Positions 9,371-19,273 are shown, counted from the first letter of the stretch. The stretch is 64,000 bases of DNA from Zhengella sedimenti (GCF_046506625.1 NZ_JBKFFP010000002.1:124001-188000), one strand, 5' to 3'. A program made the numbers and translations. The notes: generated from the letters alone by a model not told the origin.

Positions 9371-9903
9371 ATGGTTAATCAAGTCCTGCTGAGGGATGAA
9401 TGCGGCTCTTTCACGTCGAGGGTTGCCACGAACCCCGCCAGGACATAAAAGCGGAAATGGAGCAGTCCGGGAATCTGGCGACGCCCAGGCACGAAATCCA
9501 CCTTGTCCCCGCGGACGTGGAAAAGGGCCGGCGGAACCGCCAGGGCAATGAAACGCCTCCGGCGGCGCTCCAAGAAGGATTTCTTCAAGGTCACCGACGA
9601 CCGGGGCCTTTGTGTGAGGAAAACGGCCGGGTCGGCTCAACCCGCGCCGATGTTTCAAGAGCAAGGACGGGTGCGGATCCATCCGCATCCACAGTGTAAT
9701 GGACCGAAATGACAAGGTGATGGCGCCAAACGCACGAATTCCTGGCTCCTCGAGTATCCGCGCTTCTGAAGCCGCGGACGGGGTCCGGCATGCGTCGCCC
9801 GCCTTGGCCATGACGGCAATCAACAAATCAGGCAGATCCACTTCCGGCCCGGCAGCGCCCGTGCGGCCACCAGCCCGGAGCCGATCTGTCCCAGGGACTT
9901 TCC
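9371..9903. promoter_or_regulatory. Divergent amidase/rne intergenic region; probable long rne leader
   Basis: About 530 bp with no convincing gene. It must hold the amidase promoter and the promoter and 5' leader of rne. A perfect 6-bp hairpin, TGCGGA/TCCGCA, lies at 9672-9687. Long structured leaders that let RNase E control its own mRNA are known in enterobacteria, and in rhizobia an sRNA family called alpha-r45 has been described from this same amidase-rne interval, as I recall. I cannot align it from memory, so no RNA boundaries are given. Confidence 0.4.
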
Positions 9904-12894
9904 ATGGCCAACAAAATGCTTATCGACTCCTCCCACCCGGAGGAAACGCGGGTGGTTGTCACCCGCGGTAACCGCATCGAAGAATTCGATTTCGAATCAC
10001 AGGACAAGAAGCAGCTCAAGGGCAATATCTATCTGGCGCGGGTCACCCGCGTGGAACCTTCGCTGCAGGCCGCCTTCGTGGAATATGGCGGCAACCGCCA
10101 CGGCTTCCTGGCCTTCTCCGAAATTCATCCCGACTATTACCAGATCCCCGTTGCCGACCGGCAGGCCCTGCTTCGCGACGAGGCCGAAGCGGCGCGCCGC
10201 GAAGACGAGGACGAGGACGAGGAACAGGCCGGGCGCAACAGCCGCGGGCGCGGCCGTCGCAGGCGCGGCGGACGCGGATCCGAGAAGGTGGCGAAGGCGC
10301 GCGCATCCGACGTGAAGAAACACGAGGGCGAGACCGAAGGCGAGGATCCGGCGCAGGTTGCCGCGCTGGCGGCCAATGCCGACGCCAATGTCGTTTCGGA
10401 GGACGCCGACCTTTCGGCACCGCAATTCGGCGACGACCTGGAGGCCGACCAGCAGGAAGCGGACGCCCGGGCTGATGCCGGCGCCGGCGAAACGGACAGC
10501 GACGACGCTGCCGGCGACGAGGCGAACGGCGACGAAACCAACGGCGACGACGACGTCAATGGCGACGGCGAGGATGCCGGGGTCGAGATGGTCGGTGCCG
10601 ACGACGCCATGGACGAGGCGGCCTTGCGCCGTCGCGCCCCGCGCCGCAACTACAAGATCCAGGAGGTGATCAAGCGCCGCCAGATCCTGCTGGTGCAGGT
10701 GGTCAAGGAAGAGCGCGGCAACAAGGGCGCGGCGCTGACGACCTATCTGTCGCTGGCCGGGCGTTATTCGGTGCTGATGCCGAACACGGCGCGTGGCGGC
10801 GGGATTTCCCGCAAGATCACCAATGTCACCGACCGCAAGCGGCTCAAGGACATCGTCAAGGACCTGGACGTGCCGGAAGGCATGGGCGTCATCCTGCGCA
10901 CCGCGGGCGCCAACCGCACCAAGCCGGAAATCAAGCGCGACTACGAATACCTGATGCGCATGTGGGAGCAGGTGCGCAGCCTGACGCTCCAGTCCACCGC
11001 CCCTGCCCTCGTCTACGAGGAAGGCAGCCTCATCAAGCGGTCGGTGCGCGATCTCTACAACAAGGACATCGATGAAATCCTCGTGGCGGGCGAGACCGGC
11101 TACCGCGAGGCCAAGGACTTCATGCGCATGCTCATGCCGAGCCATGCCAAGGTGGTGCAGCCCTATCGCGACCCGACGCCGATGTATGTGCGCTACGGCG
11201 TGGAGGCCCAGCTCGACCGGATGCTCCAGCCGCAGGTGACGCTGAAGTCGGGCGGCTACCTGATCATCAACCAGACCGAGGCGCTGGTGGCCATCGACGT
11301 CAACTCGGGGCGCTCCACCAAGGAGCATTCCATCGAGGACACCGCGCTGCAGACCAACCTCGAGGCCGCCGAGGAAGTGGCGCGGCAGTTGCGCCTGCGC
11401 GACATGGCCGGATTGATCGTCATCGACTTCATCGACATGGAGGAGAAGCGCAACAACCGTTCGGTCGAAAAGCGGCTGAAGGACTGCCTGCGCAATGACC
11501 GCGCCCGCATCCAGGTCGGGCGCATCTCGCCCTTCGGCCTGCTGGAGATGTCGCGCCAGCGCATCCGCGCGTCGGTGCTGGAAAGCACGATGCAGACCTG
11601 CCCGCACTGCGGCGGCACCGGTCACGTGCGCTCCGACTCCTCCGTCGCGCTCTATGTCCTGCGCGCCATCGAGGAATACCTGACCAAGGACGCGCGCAAC
11701 AACATCACGGTGCGCACGCCCATCGCCACGGCGCTCTACATCCTCAACCAGAAGCGGGCCACACTGATGGACCTGGAAGCCCGCTTCGGGCTGACCGTCA
11801 CCGTCGAGGGCGACGATACGGTGGGCACGAAACTGGTGGAGATCGATCGCGGCTCCGCGGCGGCCGGAACACCGACCGCCGTCGTCCCGGCCCTCGCGCC
11901 GGATCTGGCCGAAGAAGAGGCGATCGACGACATGGTCGCGGAGGAAAGCGAGACCGCGACCGAGGAAACAGGCGACAAGGACGATGACGGCGGCCGCCGC
12001 AAGCGGCGGCGCAGGCGGCGCCGGCGCGGCGGGCGTGACCGCGACGGAGACATGCAGCATGCCGACGGCGAGTCCGACGGCGAGGACGGTGACGAGACCG
12101 GCGCGGAAGATGACTCCGACACGGCCGAGGGCTCGGGCGACGACGACACCGCCGGGGAGCAGGACGACGGCGCAGAACGCCGCAAGCGCCGGCGTGGCAA
12201 GCGTGGCGGACGCCGCAACCGCCGTGGCGAGGGCGAGGGGCCGGAATCCGGATCGTCTGACGAAGGCGATGACGCGGCGGACGAAACGCCGGCCGCCGGG
12301 GAAGCCCCTGCGGTGAGCGCCATGAGCGACGCCGACGCGGCTGCGGCAGTCGAAGGCACGGCGCAGCCGGAAGAAGCCGCACCGGAACCATCCGCCGAGG
12401 AAGAGGCGCCGGCCAAGCCGAAGCGCCGCAGCCGCGCCAAGAAGGCCAAGACGGAAGCGGCTGATGAAGGTGCCGGCACCGATGCCAAGGCCGACGAGGC
12501 CGCTGCAAAGGAAGAAAAGCCCAAGCCCAAGCGCCGGTCGCGCAAGAAGGCCGACGCGGAAAAAGAAGTGACGGCCGAGGACACGGCACCCGCGGATGCC
12601 CCGACGGTGGAAGCCGTGGCGGACCTGGCGCAGGAAGCGCTTGCCGGCGACGGGACCGAGGGCGAGGACGCGAAGGCAGAGGAAGCGAACGCAGAGGCTG
12701 CGAAACCCGCCGCCGCGTCCGAGGAAGAGCCTAGGTCCGCCGAGGGTGGCGAGAGCGGGGAAACGGCGAATACCGACCGTTCGGCCCGCACCGCCCCGGT
12801 CGCGTCCGAGCCGGTCGTGACGTCGGCCAGCAAGGACAGCGACGAAGCCAAGCCGCGCAAGGCCGGATGGTGGCAGCGCAAGGGTTTCTTCTGA
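9904..12894 (+). CDS. rne: Ribonuclease E
   Basis: A 996-residue endoribonuclease that starts mRNA decay and processes rRNA and tRNA precursors, and scaffolds the degradosome. The S1 domain (from about residue 35) is split by an acidic/basic low-complexity insert (about 100-240), a known alphaproteobacterial feature. Catalytic acids are D465 (AIDVNSG) and D508 (VIDFIDM); the zinc link is C566-x2-C569 (CPHCGGTGH). The C-terminal third (about 680-985) is disordered, with alternating arginine-rich and acidic stretches, as expected for an RNA-binding scaffold arm. A strong terminator follows. Confidence 0.97.
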   Translation: MANKMLIDSSHPEETRVVVTRGNRIEEFDFESQDKKQLKGNIYLARVTRVEPSLQAAFVEYGGNRHGFLAFSEIHPDYYQIPVADRQALLRDEAEAARREDEDEDEEQAGRNSRGRGRRRRGGRGSEKVAKARASDVKKHEGETEGEDPAQVAALAANADANVVSEDADLSAPQFGDDLEADQQEADARADAGAGETDSDDAAGDEANGDETNGDDDVNGDGEDAGVEMVGADDAMDEAALRRRAPRRNYKIQEVIKRRQILLVQVVKEERGNKGAALTTYLSLAGRYSVLMPNTARGGGISRKITNVTDRKRLKDIVKDLDVPEGMGVILRTAGANRTKPEIKRDYEYLMRMWEQVRSLTLQSTAPALVYEEGSLIKRSVRDLYNKDIDEILVAGETGYREAKDFMRMLMPSHAKVVQPYRDPTPMYVRYGVEAQLDRMLQPQVTLKSGGYLIINQTEALVAIDVNSGRSTKEHSIEDTALQTNLEAAEEVARQLRLRDMAGLIVIDFIDMEEKRNNRSVEKRLKDCLRNDRARIQVGRISPFGLLEMSRQRIRASVLESTMQTCPHCGGTGHVRSDSSVALYVLRAIEEYLTKDARNNITVRTPIATALYILNQKRATLMDLEARFGLTVTVEGDDTVGTKLVEIDRGSAAAGTPTAVVPALAPDLAEEEAIDDMVAEESETATEETGDKDDDGGRRKRRRRRRRRGGRDRDGDMQHADGESDGEDGDETGAEDDSDTAEGSGDDDTAGEQDDGAERRKRRRGKRGGRRNRRGEGEGPESGSSDEGDDAADETPAAGEAPAVSAMSDADAAAAVEGTAQPEEAAPEPSAEEEAPAKPKRRSRAKKAKTEAADEGAGTDAKADEAAAKEEKPKPKRRSRKKADAEKEVTAEDTAPADAPTVEAVADLAQEALAGDGTEGEDAKAEEANAEAAKPAAASEEEPRSAEGGESGETANTDRSARTAPVASEPVVTSASKDSDEAKPRKAGWWQRKGFF

Positions 12895-12919
12895 TCCCGT
12901 CAAAAGCCTGTTTCTGACG

Positions 12920-12947
12920 AAAAAGCCCGGTGTTCGCCGGGCTTTTT
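12920..12947 (+). terminator. Bidirectional terminator between rne and the aminotransferase
   Basis: AAAAAGCCCGG and CCGGGCTTTTT form an 11-bp inverted repeat around a 6-nt loop. A and T runs flank both sides, so it can end rne on the plus strand and the convergent aminotransferase on the minus strand. Confidence 0.9.
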
Positions 12948-13013
12948 CATGTCATGCGTCAACAGCATCGCAGCGCCGGAGCCGGGCGCAAGGCCGGACG
13001 GGATCCTGACCGG

Positions 13014-14162
13014 TCAGGCGAGCCAGCGTTCCAGCCGGCGCACCGCCTCCGCCATGTCGTCCGTTGTTCCGGCATAGGAGAAGCGCATGGTGCGCGGCCC
13101 CTGCACCGGATCGAAATCGAGGCCCGGGGTCGCCGCCACATGGGCTTCCTCCAGCATCGCGCGGGCAAAGGCCATGGAATCGTTGGTGTAGCGGGTCACG
13201 TCGCAATAGGCATAGAAGGCACCGTCCATGGGTGCGGACAGCGGCAGGCCAAAGCGCGGCAGCGCTTCCATGAGCAGCGCGCGACTTGTCGCGTAGCGCG
13301 CCTTGACGCGTTCCAGTTCCGCGGTGGCTTCGAACGCTTCCACGGCGGCGATCTGCGACAGTTCCGGCGCCGAGATGTAAAGGCTCTGGCCGATCCGCTC
13401 GATGGGACGGACCAGGGCCTCGGGCAAGACCATCCAGCCAATGCGCCAGCCGGTCATGCAGTAGTATTTCGAGAATGAATTGATGACCGTTATGCCGTTG
13501 TCGAGGGCCAGCGCGGTCGTATCCGGTCCGGAAAAGTTGAGCCGGTGATAGATCTCGTCGGAAATGAGCGCGATCCCGAGATCGCGCGCTGTCGCGGCGA
13601 TCGCCTTCAGCTCGGCGTCGGGAATGACCGCTCCGGTGGGGTTGGCGGGGCTTGCGAAGAGCACCCCGGCCAGCGGTCCCTGGCGATGGGCCGCCTCCAC
13701 CTGCGCCGCCTTCAGGTAACCGTCGGCGTCGAGCGGGATTTCGACGACGGCCAATCCGAGCGCCTTGAGGATGTTGCGGTAGGCCGGGTAACCGGGCGCA
13801 GTGATCGCGACGCGGTCACCCGGATCGAACATGGCCAGGAAGGCGAGATTGAAGGCGGCGGAGGAACCCGTCGTGACGGCGATCCGGTCCGGGGAGACAG
13901 CCACGCCATAGTGGTCTTCGTAGTGGGCGGCGATGGCGTCGCGCAGCGCGAGGCGGCCAAGCGCATCGGTATAACCGATCCGGCCATCGGTCAGGGCGCG
14001 TGCCGCGGCTTCACGCACGGCCTGCGGTGCAGGATCGCCGGGTTGACCGACCGCCATGGAAATCACGGGAACGCCGCGCGCCTTCATGCGATTGGCTGCC
14101 GCCAGCACGTCCATCGCGTGAAAGGGCTCCACGGCGCTCCGCCTGGAAACATGTGTCTTCAT
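13014..14162 (-). CDS. Fold-type I PLP-dependent aminotransferase (aspartate aminotransferase-like)
   Basis: A 382-residue class I/II aminotransferase. The PLP lysine is K232 in SFSKYYCMTGWRIGW, and the usual partners are visible (ASPANPTG, ISDEIYH, MRFSYAG with the substrate-binding Arg). It should transfer an amino group between an amino acid and a 2-oxo acid in the cytoplasm. Substrate cannot be read from the sequence. The N-terminus (about 30 residues before the cofactor fold) fits the family. It converges with rne across a shared terminator and is divergent from the M48 peptidase. Confidence 0.87.
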   Translation of the reverse strand: MKTHVSRRSAVEPFHAMDVLAAANRMKARGVPVISMAVGQPGDPAPQAVREAAARALTDGRIGYTDALGRLALRDAIAAHYEDHYGVAVSPDRIAVTTGSSAAFNLAFLAMFDPGDRVAITAPGYPAYRNILKALGLAVVEIPLDADGYLKAAQVEAAHRQGPLAGVLFASPANPTGAVIPDAELKAIAATARDLGIALISDEIYHRLNFSGPDTTALALDNGITVINSFSKYYCMTGWRIGWMVLPEALVRPIERIGQSLYISAPELSQIAAVEAFEATAELERVKARYATSRALLMEALPRFGLPLSAPMDGAFYAYCDVTRYTNDSMAFARAMLEEAHVAATPGLDFDPVQGPRTMRFSYAGTTDDMAEAVRRLERWLA

Positions 14163-14328
14163 CCCTGCCGGTCTCCTGCGCTCGACAATCGTGGCTGTCG
14201 CTGGCGCGTGACGCCGCGCCTCTTGTCCGGCCGCACAAATGCCCGATTGATGTGGCGATCACAAGTTGATGATTTGGAACCGATGCGGGTTTCCAACCCG
14301 TTTGCAGTCGAGTAGCCCTAGGGATGTC

Positions 14329-15726
14329 ATGACTTTCAGATCAGCCACAACCATGTTTCGCCGGTTCACGCTGAAGGCCACCGCCCTTCTGGCGGCGGCG
14401 GGCATCGCCGCCACCCAGGCCGCGGCGCCTGCGCTTGCGCAGTCACGCGTGCCCATCGTCAGGGATGCCGAAATCGAGGCGCTGGTGCGCGACTACGCGC
14501 GGCCGATCCTCAAGGCCGCCGGTCTTTCGAAATCCGGCGTCGAAATCATCCTCGTCAACGACAGTTCCTTCAATGCCTTCGTGACTGGCCGGCGCCTTTT
14601 CATCAATACCGGCGCGCTGATGATCGCCGAAACGCCGAACGAGATCATCGGTGTGCTGGCCCATGAGGCCGGACACATTGCCGGCGGCCACCAGGAGCGG
14701 CTGCGCCAGCAGATCGAGCGCGCCCAGACGCTCGCCGTGGTCGGTTCGCTGCTCGGCATCGGCGCCATGGCAGCCGGCGCGGCGACGAACAGCCGGGGCC
14801 TTGCGGGCGCGGGAAGCGGCATCGCGATGGGATCGGGCGAACTGGCGCGGCGCGGCCTGCTGGCCTACCAGCGCGGCGAGGAGGCGACCGCCGACCGTTC
14901 CGCACTCGACTACCTGGAAGCCATGGGCCAGTCGGCGCAGGGGATGATCGACACCTTCCAACGCTTTGCCAGCGCGCTTTCGCTGACGGGTTCGCGTATC
15001 GACCCCTACCTCGCCAGCCATCCCATGCCGCGCGACCGGATCGCGCTGCTGGCGGAGCGGGCGAAGCAGAGCAAGTACTGGAACCGGGCCGACCCGCCCG
15101 AACTCCAGGAACGCCATGACATGGCGCGGGTGAAGATCGCGGCCTACACGGAAGGCCCGGGCGCGGTTGCGCGCATCAGCCGGTCGTTGCGCACCCCGAT
15201 CGCCGCCGAATACGGGCTTGCGCTCAACACCTATCTCAACGGCAATCCGCGCACTGCGGTCCAGCGCGCCGAGGCGCTCGTGGCGAAACGCTCGCGCAAT
15301 GCCTACTTCCGCGAGTTGCTGGGCGACGCGCTGATGAAGGCGAACAGGCCGGCGGAGGCAGCGGCGGCCTACGGGACGGCGGCAAAGCTTGGCGGCGGAT
15401 CGCCGCTGCTGCTGATCGCACGCGGCCAGGCGCTGATCGCGACGGGAAAGCGCGATTCGATGCGCGAAGCCATCACCATGATCCGCAAGGGTCTGGCCGT
15501 CGACCCGACCAATGCCGGAGCGTACCGGTTCCTGGCGCAGGCGCACGGCGCGCTTGGCGAAATCGGCGAGGCGGAACTGGCGTCGGCGGAAGGCAATTTC
15601 CACACCGGCAACATCCGCGAGGCGCGGATCTTCGCCGCTCGGGCCCAGCAGAAGCTCAAGCGGGGCTCGCCGGCCTGGCAACGGGCGCAGGACATCATCG
15701 ATTCGCCCCGGAACAAGAAAAACTGA
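14329..15726 (+). CDS. M48 family zinc metalloprotease with C-terminal TPR region (BepA-like)
   Basis: A 465-residue exported protease. A signal peptide (about residues 1-38, ending near APALAQS) is followed by an M48 domain with HEAGH at 112-116 and a later glutamate ligand region (RRGEEATADRSA-like). The second half consists of TPR-like helical repeats. BepA of E. coli has the same plan and checks outer-membrane protein assembly. The ATG at 14329 has AGGGA five bases upstream and gives a proper signal peptide; a longer frame from 14266 does not. The DsbA-like gene follows after 49 bp, so the pair may form an envelope quality-control operon. Confidence 0.88.
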   Translation: MTFRSATTMFRRFTLKATALLAAAGIAATQAAAPALAQSRVPIVRDAEIEALVRDYARPILKAAGLSKSGVEIILVNDSSFNAFVTGRRLFINTGALMIAETPNEIIGVLAHEAGHIAGGHQERLRQQIERAQTLAVVGSLLGIGAMAAGAATNSRGLAGAGSGIAMGSGELARRGLLAYQRGEEATADRSALDYLEAMGQSAQGMIDTFQRFASALSLTGSRIDPYLASHPMPRDRIALLAERAKQSKYWNRADPPELQERHDMARVKIAAYTEGPGAVARISRSLRTPIAAEYGLALNTYLNGNPRTAVQRAEALVAKRSRNAYFRELLGDALMKANRPAEAAAAYGTAAKLGGGSPLLLIARGQALIATGKRDSMREAITMIRKGLAVDPTNAGAYRFLAQAHGALGEIGEAELASAEGNFHTGNIREARIFAARAQQKLKRGSPAWQRAQDIIDSPRNKKN

Positions 15727-15775
15727 CCGATATCCCGGCGCCGTGCCGCCCATTCATGACAAGGAAACGAACCAC

Positions 15776-16567
15776 ATGATCCGATCCGCCGCCCTTCCCC
15801 GCACCCTCGTACACACGCTTGTCGCGGCGGGTGTCGCCCTATCCGTATCGCTGCCGGTCCGGGCGGTCGCGGAGGACATGACGATTTCCGACGCCAACCG
15901 GAAGGAGATCGAATCCATCATCCGGTCCTACCTGATCGAGAATCCGGAGGTCCTGATCGAGGCGCAGCAGGCGCTGGAAGAAAAGCAGGCAGCCGAGCAG
16001 CGCAACCTCCAGCGCGCCGTGATCAGCGCGGCGGGCGACGATCTCTTCGATTCAAAGCACGACGGCCTGATCGGCAATCCGCAAGGCTCGGTGACGATCG
16101 TCGAGTTCTTCGACTACAATTGCGGCTACTGCAAGCGGGCCCTCGACGACATGCAGGCCATGGTGGAAGCGGACAAGGACCTGCGCTTCGTGCTCAAGGA
16201 GTTCCCGATCCTGGGCGAGGATTCGCAGAAGGCGCACATCGTCTCGCAGGCGCTCATCAACATCGCGCCCGACAAATATCCCGAATTCCACCAGCAGCTT
16301 CTCAGCTCGCGCGGGCGCGCGACCGAGGACAAGGCCATCGAGATCGCCACCGGCATGGGGATCGACGAGGCCGCGTTGCGCGACGCCATGAAGGACCCGC
16401 AGATCATCGCCACCTTCCGCAAGACCTATGACCTGGCCAACAAGCTGTCGATCACCGGGACGCCGTCCTATGTCCTGGGTGACGAGGTGGTGTTCGGCGC
16501 GCTCGGCCAGGACGTGCTGACGGCCAAGGTGGAAAACCTGCGCGCCTGCAACAGCACGGAGTGCTGA
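15776..16567 (+). CDS. DsbA family thiol-disulfide protein (ScsC/Com1-like)
   Basis: A 263-residue periplasmic protein with a signal peptide (about residues 1-33), an N-terminal helical stalk (about 38-85, as in trimeric ScsC-type isomerases) and a thioredoxin fold with the active site C116-G-Y-C119. The cis-proline region is visible as TGTPSYVLGD. It should oxidise or isomerise disulfides in exported proteins. AAGGA lies before the ATG at 15776. Two further cysteines sit at the very C-terminus (CNSTEC). Confidence 0.9.
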   Translation: MIRSAALPRTLVHTLVAAGVALSVSLPVRAVAEDMTISDANRKEIESIIRSYLIENPEVLIEAQQALEEKQAAEQRNLQRAVISAAGDDLFDSKHDGLIGNPQGSVTIVEFFDYNCGYCKRALDDMQAMVEADKDLRFVLKEFPILGEDSQKAHIVSQALINIAPDKYPEFHQQLLSSRGRATEDKAIEIATGMGIDEAALRDAMKDPQIIATFRKTYDLANKLSITGTPSYVLGDEVVFGALGQDVLTAKVENLRACNSTEC

Positions 16568-16764
16568 CGGGCCGGCGGCGGACGGCAATCGGCTGTGGAG
16601 AACAAAACTTGCCGCTTGCGGTCTTTTCGTGCGCGGCTATCCGCTTTATAGAGACGCGCGGCTTGCCGGCGGGGACCACTTCGTGTGAGGCCCGGCTGGC
16701 GCAGAACCGCAGACAGCCGGCGCGCGGCGCGGCTGGCTGAACGCTTCAAGAAGGACAATAGCGC
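16568..16764. other. Intergenic gap where aroQ would be expected
   Basis: 197 bp without a gene between the DsbA-like gene and accB. In Sinorhizobium and related genomes, as I recall, aroQ (type II dehydroquinase) lies here. No reading frame with AroQ features is present, so the gene has been lost or moved. The stretch must hold the accB promoter. Confidence 0.5.
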
Positions 16765-17226
16765 ATGGCTTCCAAATCCTCGGGCATCGACCAGCAGCTT
16801 ATCCGCGATCTCGCCGAGATCCTGAACGAAACGAACCTGTCGGAAATCGAGGTCGAGCAGGACGACTTGCGCGTGCGCGTTTCCCGCCAGATGGCGGCCC
16901 AGCCCATCATCCACGCCCAGGCTCCGGCGGCAGCCGCCGCCCCGGCACAGGCCGCTCCGGCAGCGGCAGCACCGGACAAGCCGACCGACAACAAGAACGC
17001 GGTTCCCTCCCCGATGGTCGGCACGGTCTACATGGCGCCCGCGCCGGGCGCCAAGGCCTTCATCGAAGTGGGGCAGAGCGTGAAACAGGGCCAGACCCTG
17101 CTGATCGTGGAAGCGATGAAGACGATGAACCAGATCCCCTCGCCGCGTTCCGGCACCATCACCGCCATCCTTGTCGAGGATTCCCAGCCCGTCGAGTTCG
17201 GCGAGCCGCTCGTCATCATCGAGTAA
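16765..17226 (+). CDS. accB: Biotin carboxyl carrier protein of acetyl-CoA carboxylase
   Basis: A 153-residue carrier that shuttles carboxybiotin between AccC and the AccAD transferase in the first step of fatty-acid synthesis. The biotinylated lysine is K119 in the canonical EAMKTMNQI. An alanine/proline-rich linker (about residues 50-75) joins the N-terminal helices to the biotinyl domain (about 78-153), the usual AccB plan. accC follows after 6 bp. Confidence 0.97.
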   Translation: MASKSSGIDQQLIRDLAEILNETNLSEIEVEQDDLRVRVSRQMAAQPIIHAQAPAAAAAPAQAAPAAAAPDKPTDNKNAVPSPMVGTVYMAPAPGAKAFIEVGQSVKQGQTLLIVEAMKTMNQIPSPRSGTITAILVEDSQPVEFGEPLVIIE

Positions 17227-17232
17227 GCGGCC

Positions 17233-18585
17233 ATGTTCAACAAGATCCTCATAGCCAATCGCGGCGAGATTGCCCTGCGTGTCCTGCGCGCAGCCAAGGA
17301 GCTTGGCATTTCAACCGTCGCTGTCCATTCGACGGCCGACGCGGATGCCATGCATGTGCGCCTTGCCGACGAGAGCGTGTGCATCGGGCCCCCGCCCTCG
17401 CGCGATTCCTATCTCAACATCCACCAGATCGTGGCGGCCTGCGAGATCACCGGCGCCGACGCCATCCATCCGGGCTACGGATTCCTTTCTGAAAACGCGA
17501 AGTTCGCGGACATTCTTGAAGCCCACAACATCACCTTCATCGGCCCCAAGGCGGACCATATCCGCATCATGGGCGACAAGATCGAGGCCAAGCGGACCGC
17601 CAAGCGGCTCGGCATTCCGGTCGTTCCCGGCTCCGACGGCGCGGTCACGGAAGAGGCGGACGCCCGGCGCATCGCCGCCGACATCGGCTATCCGGTCATC
17701 ATCAAGGCCTCGGCCGGCGGCGGCGGGCGCGGCATGAAGGTGGCGCGTTCGGAGGACGATCTGCTCGTGGCGCTGCAGACGGCGCGTTCGGAAGCCGGCG
17801 CCGCCTTTGGCGACGACGCGGTCTATATCGAGAAATACCTGGAAAAGCCGCGCCATATCGAGGTGCAGGTGGTGGGCGACGGCATGGGTCAGGGCGTTCA
17901 TCTCGGCGAACGCGACTGCTCGCTCCAGCGCCGCCACCAGAAGGTCTGGGAAGAGGCCAATTCGCCGGCGCTCAACGAAGCCGAGCGCGAGCGCATCGGG
18001 GCAATCTGCGCCAATGCCATCGCCGAGATGAGCTATTCGGGCGCGGGCACCATCGAGTTTCTGTACGAGAACGGCGAATTCTACTTCATCGAGATGAACA
18101 CCCGCCTGCAGGTGGAGCATCCCGTTACCGAAGCCATTACGGGCATCGACCTCGTTCATGAGCAGATCCGCGTGGCTTCCGGCGGCGGGCTTTCGGTCCG
18201 GCAGGAGGAAATCCGCTTCTCCGGCCATGCCATCGAGTGCCGCATCAATGCCGAGGATCCGCTGACCTTCACGCCCTCGCCTGGCGTCATCACGCATTTC
18301 CACACGCCCGGCGGCCTCGGTGTGCGCGTCGATTCCGGCGTCTATTCGGGTTACAAGATCCCGCCCTTCTATGACAGCCTGATCGGCAAGCTGATCGTGC
18401 ACGGCCGCAACCGGGTGGAGTGCATGATGCGCCTGCGCCGCGCGCTGGACGAGTTCGTCGTGGACGGGATCAACAGCACGCTGCCGCTCTTCCGCGATCT
18501 GGTGACCAATCCGGACATCGCAAACGGCGACTATGATATTCACTGGCTCGAAAAATACCTGGCCACCAAGACCAGTGTGGCTTGA
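17233..18585 (+). CDS. accC: Acetyl-CoA carboxylase, biotin carboxylase subunit
   Basis: A 450-residue ATP-grasp enzyme that carboxylates the biotin of AccB using bicarbonate and ATP. It opens with the family signature MFNKILIANRGEIALRV. Other hallmarks are the glycine-rich ATP loop KASAGGGGRGMK, ERDCSLQRRHQK and FIEMNTRLQVEHPVTE. Length matches E. coli AccC (449). It starts 6 bp after accB and is followed 27 bp later by aat, so the three probably share a transcript. Confidence 0.97.
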   Translation: MFNKILIANRGEIALRVLRAAKELGISTVAVHSTADADAMHVRLADESVCIGPPPSRDSYLNIHQIVAACEITGADAIHPGYGFLSENAKFADILEAHNITFIGPKADHIRIMGDKIEAKRTAKRLGIPVVPGSDGAVTEEADARRIAADIGYPVIIKASAGGGGRGMKVARSEDDLLVALQTARSEAGAAFGDDAVYIEKYLEKPRHIEVQVVGDGMGQGVHLGERDCSLQRRHQKVWEEANSPALNEAERERIGAICANAIAEMSYSGAGTIEFLYENGEFYFIEMNTRLQVEHPVTEAITGIDLVHEQIRVASGGGLSVRQEEIRFSGHAIECRINAEDPLTFTPSPGVITHFHTPGGLGVRVDSGVYSGYKIPPFYDSLIGKLIVHGRNRVECMMRLRRALDEFVVDGINSTLPLFRDLVTNPDIANGDYDIHWLEKYLATKTSVA

Positions 18586-18612
18586 TCGCCGGCATCACGC
18601 GCGGGTGAAGCC

Positions 18613-19266
18613 GTGAGCCGCCCGCTCGCGCCCGGACAAGCCATTCCGCCTGACCTGCTGTTGCGCGCCTATGCCACCGGCGTTTTCCCGATGGCGGAGG
18701 ATGCGGACGACGAGGACGTGTTCTGGGTGCGGCCGGAGGTGCGCGGCATCATTCCGCTCGACGGTTTCCACATGCCGCGCAGCCTGCGCAAGGTCATCCG
18801 CCAGGAACGCTTCGCCATAGCCTTCGACAGCGACTTCGACGGCGTGATCGAGGGTTGCGCCGAAGCCAGCGAAGGCCGGCCGACGACGTGGATCAACCGC
18901 GCCATCCGCGAAGCCTACGGGGCCCTCTTCCGGCGCGGCTATTGCCACACGGTGGAAGCCTGGCGCGAGGGACGGCTTGTTGGCGGTCTCTATGGTGTTT
19001 CCCTGGGGGCGGCCTTCTTCGGCGAGAGCATGTTCGCGCGCGAGAGGGATGCGTCCAAGGTCTGCCTCTGGCACCTGGTGGAACGGTTGAAGGAACAGGG
19101 ATTCCTGTTGCTCGACACGCAGTTCACCACCGATCACCTGAAGCGGTTCGGCGCCGTCGACGTGCCGCGGCGGGCCTATGAGAAGATGCTGGCGGCAGCG
19201 ATCTCGAAGGATGCGGACTTCAACCTGCCGGGCGAGCGGGAGCAGACAGCATCCCCGGACGTTTGA
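18613..19266 (+). CDS. aat: Leucyl/phenylalanyl-tRNA-protein transferase
   Basis: A 217-residue enzyme that adds Leu or Phe from aminoacyl-tRNA to proteins with N-terminal Lys or Arg, marking them for ClpAP by the N-end rule. Family signatures: LLRAYATGVFPMAED near the start, FFGESMFARERDASKV and LLDTQFTTDHLKRFGA. It is 27 bp downstream of accC and converges with the DUF2155 gene, 7 bp apart. Confidence 0.95.
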   Translation: MSRPLAPGQAIPPDLLLRAYATGVFPMAEDADDEDVFWVRPEVRGIIPLDGFHMPRSLRKVIRQERFAIAFDSDFDGVIEGCAEASEGRPTTWINRAIREAYGALFRRGYCHTVEAWREGRLVGGLYGVSLGAAFFGESMFARERDASKVCLWHLVERLKEQGFLLLDTQFTTDHLKRFGAVDVPRRAYEKMLAAAISKDADFNLPGEREQTASPDV

Positions 19267-19273
19267 GGAACCC

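Noticed and set aside
9997..12903. A 968-codon open frame opposite rne
   Set aside because: It is a shadow of rne: GC-rich codon bias keeps the antisense frame open. Its translation has no domain and is biased in composition.
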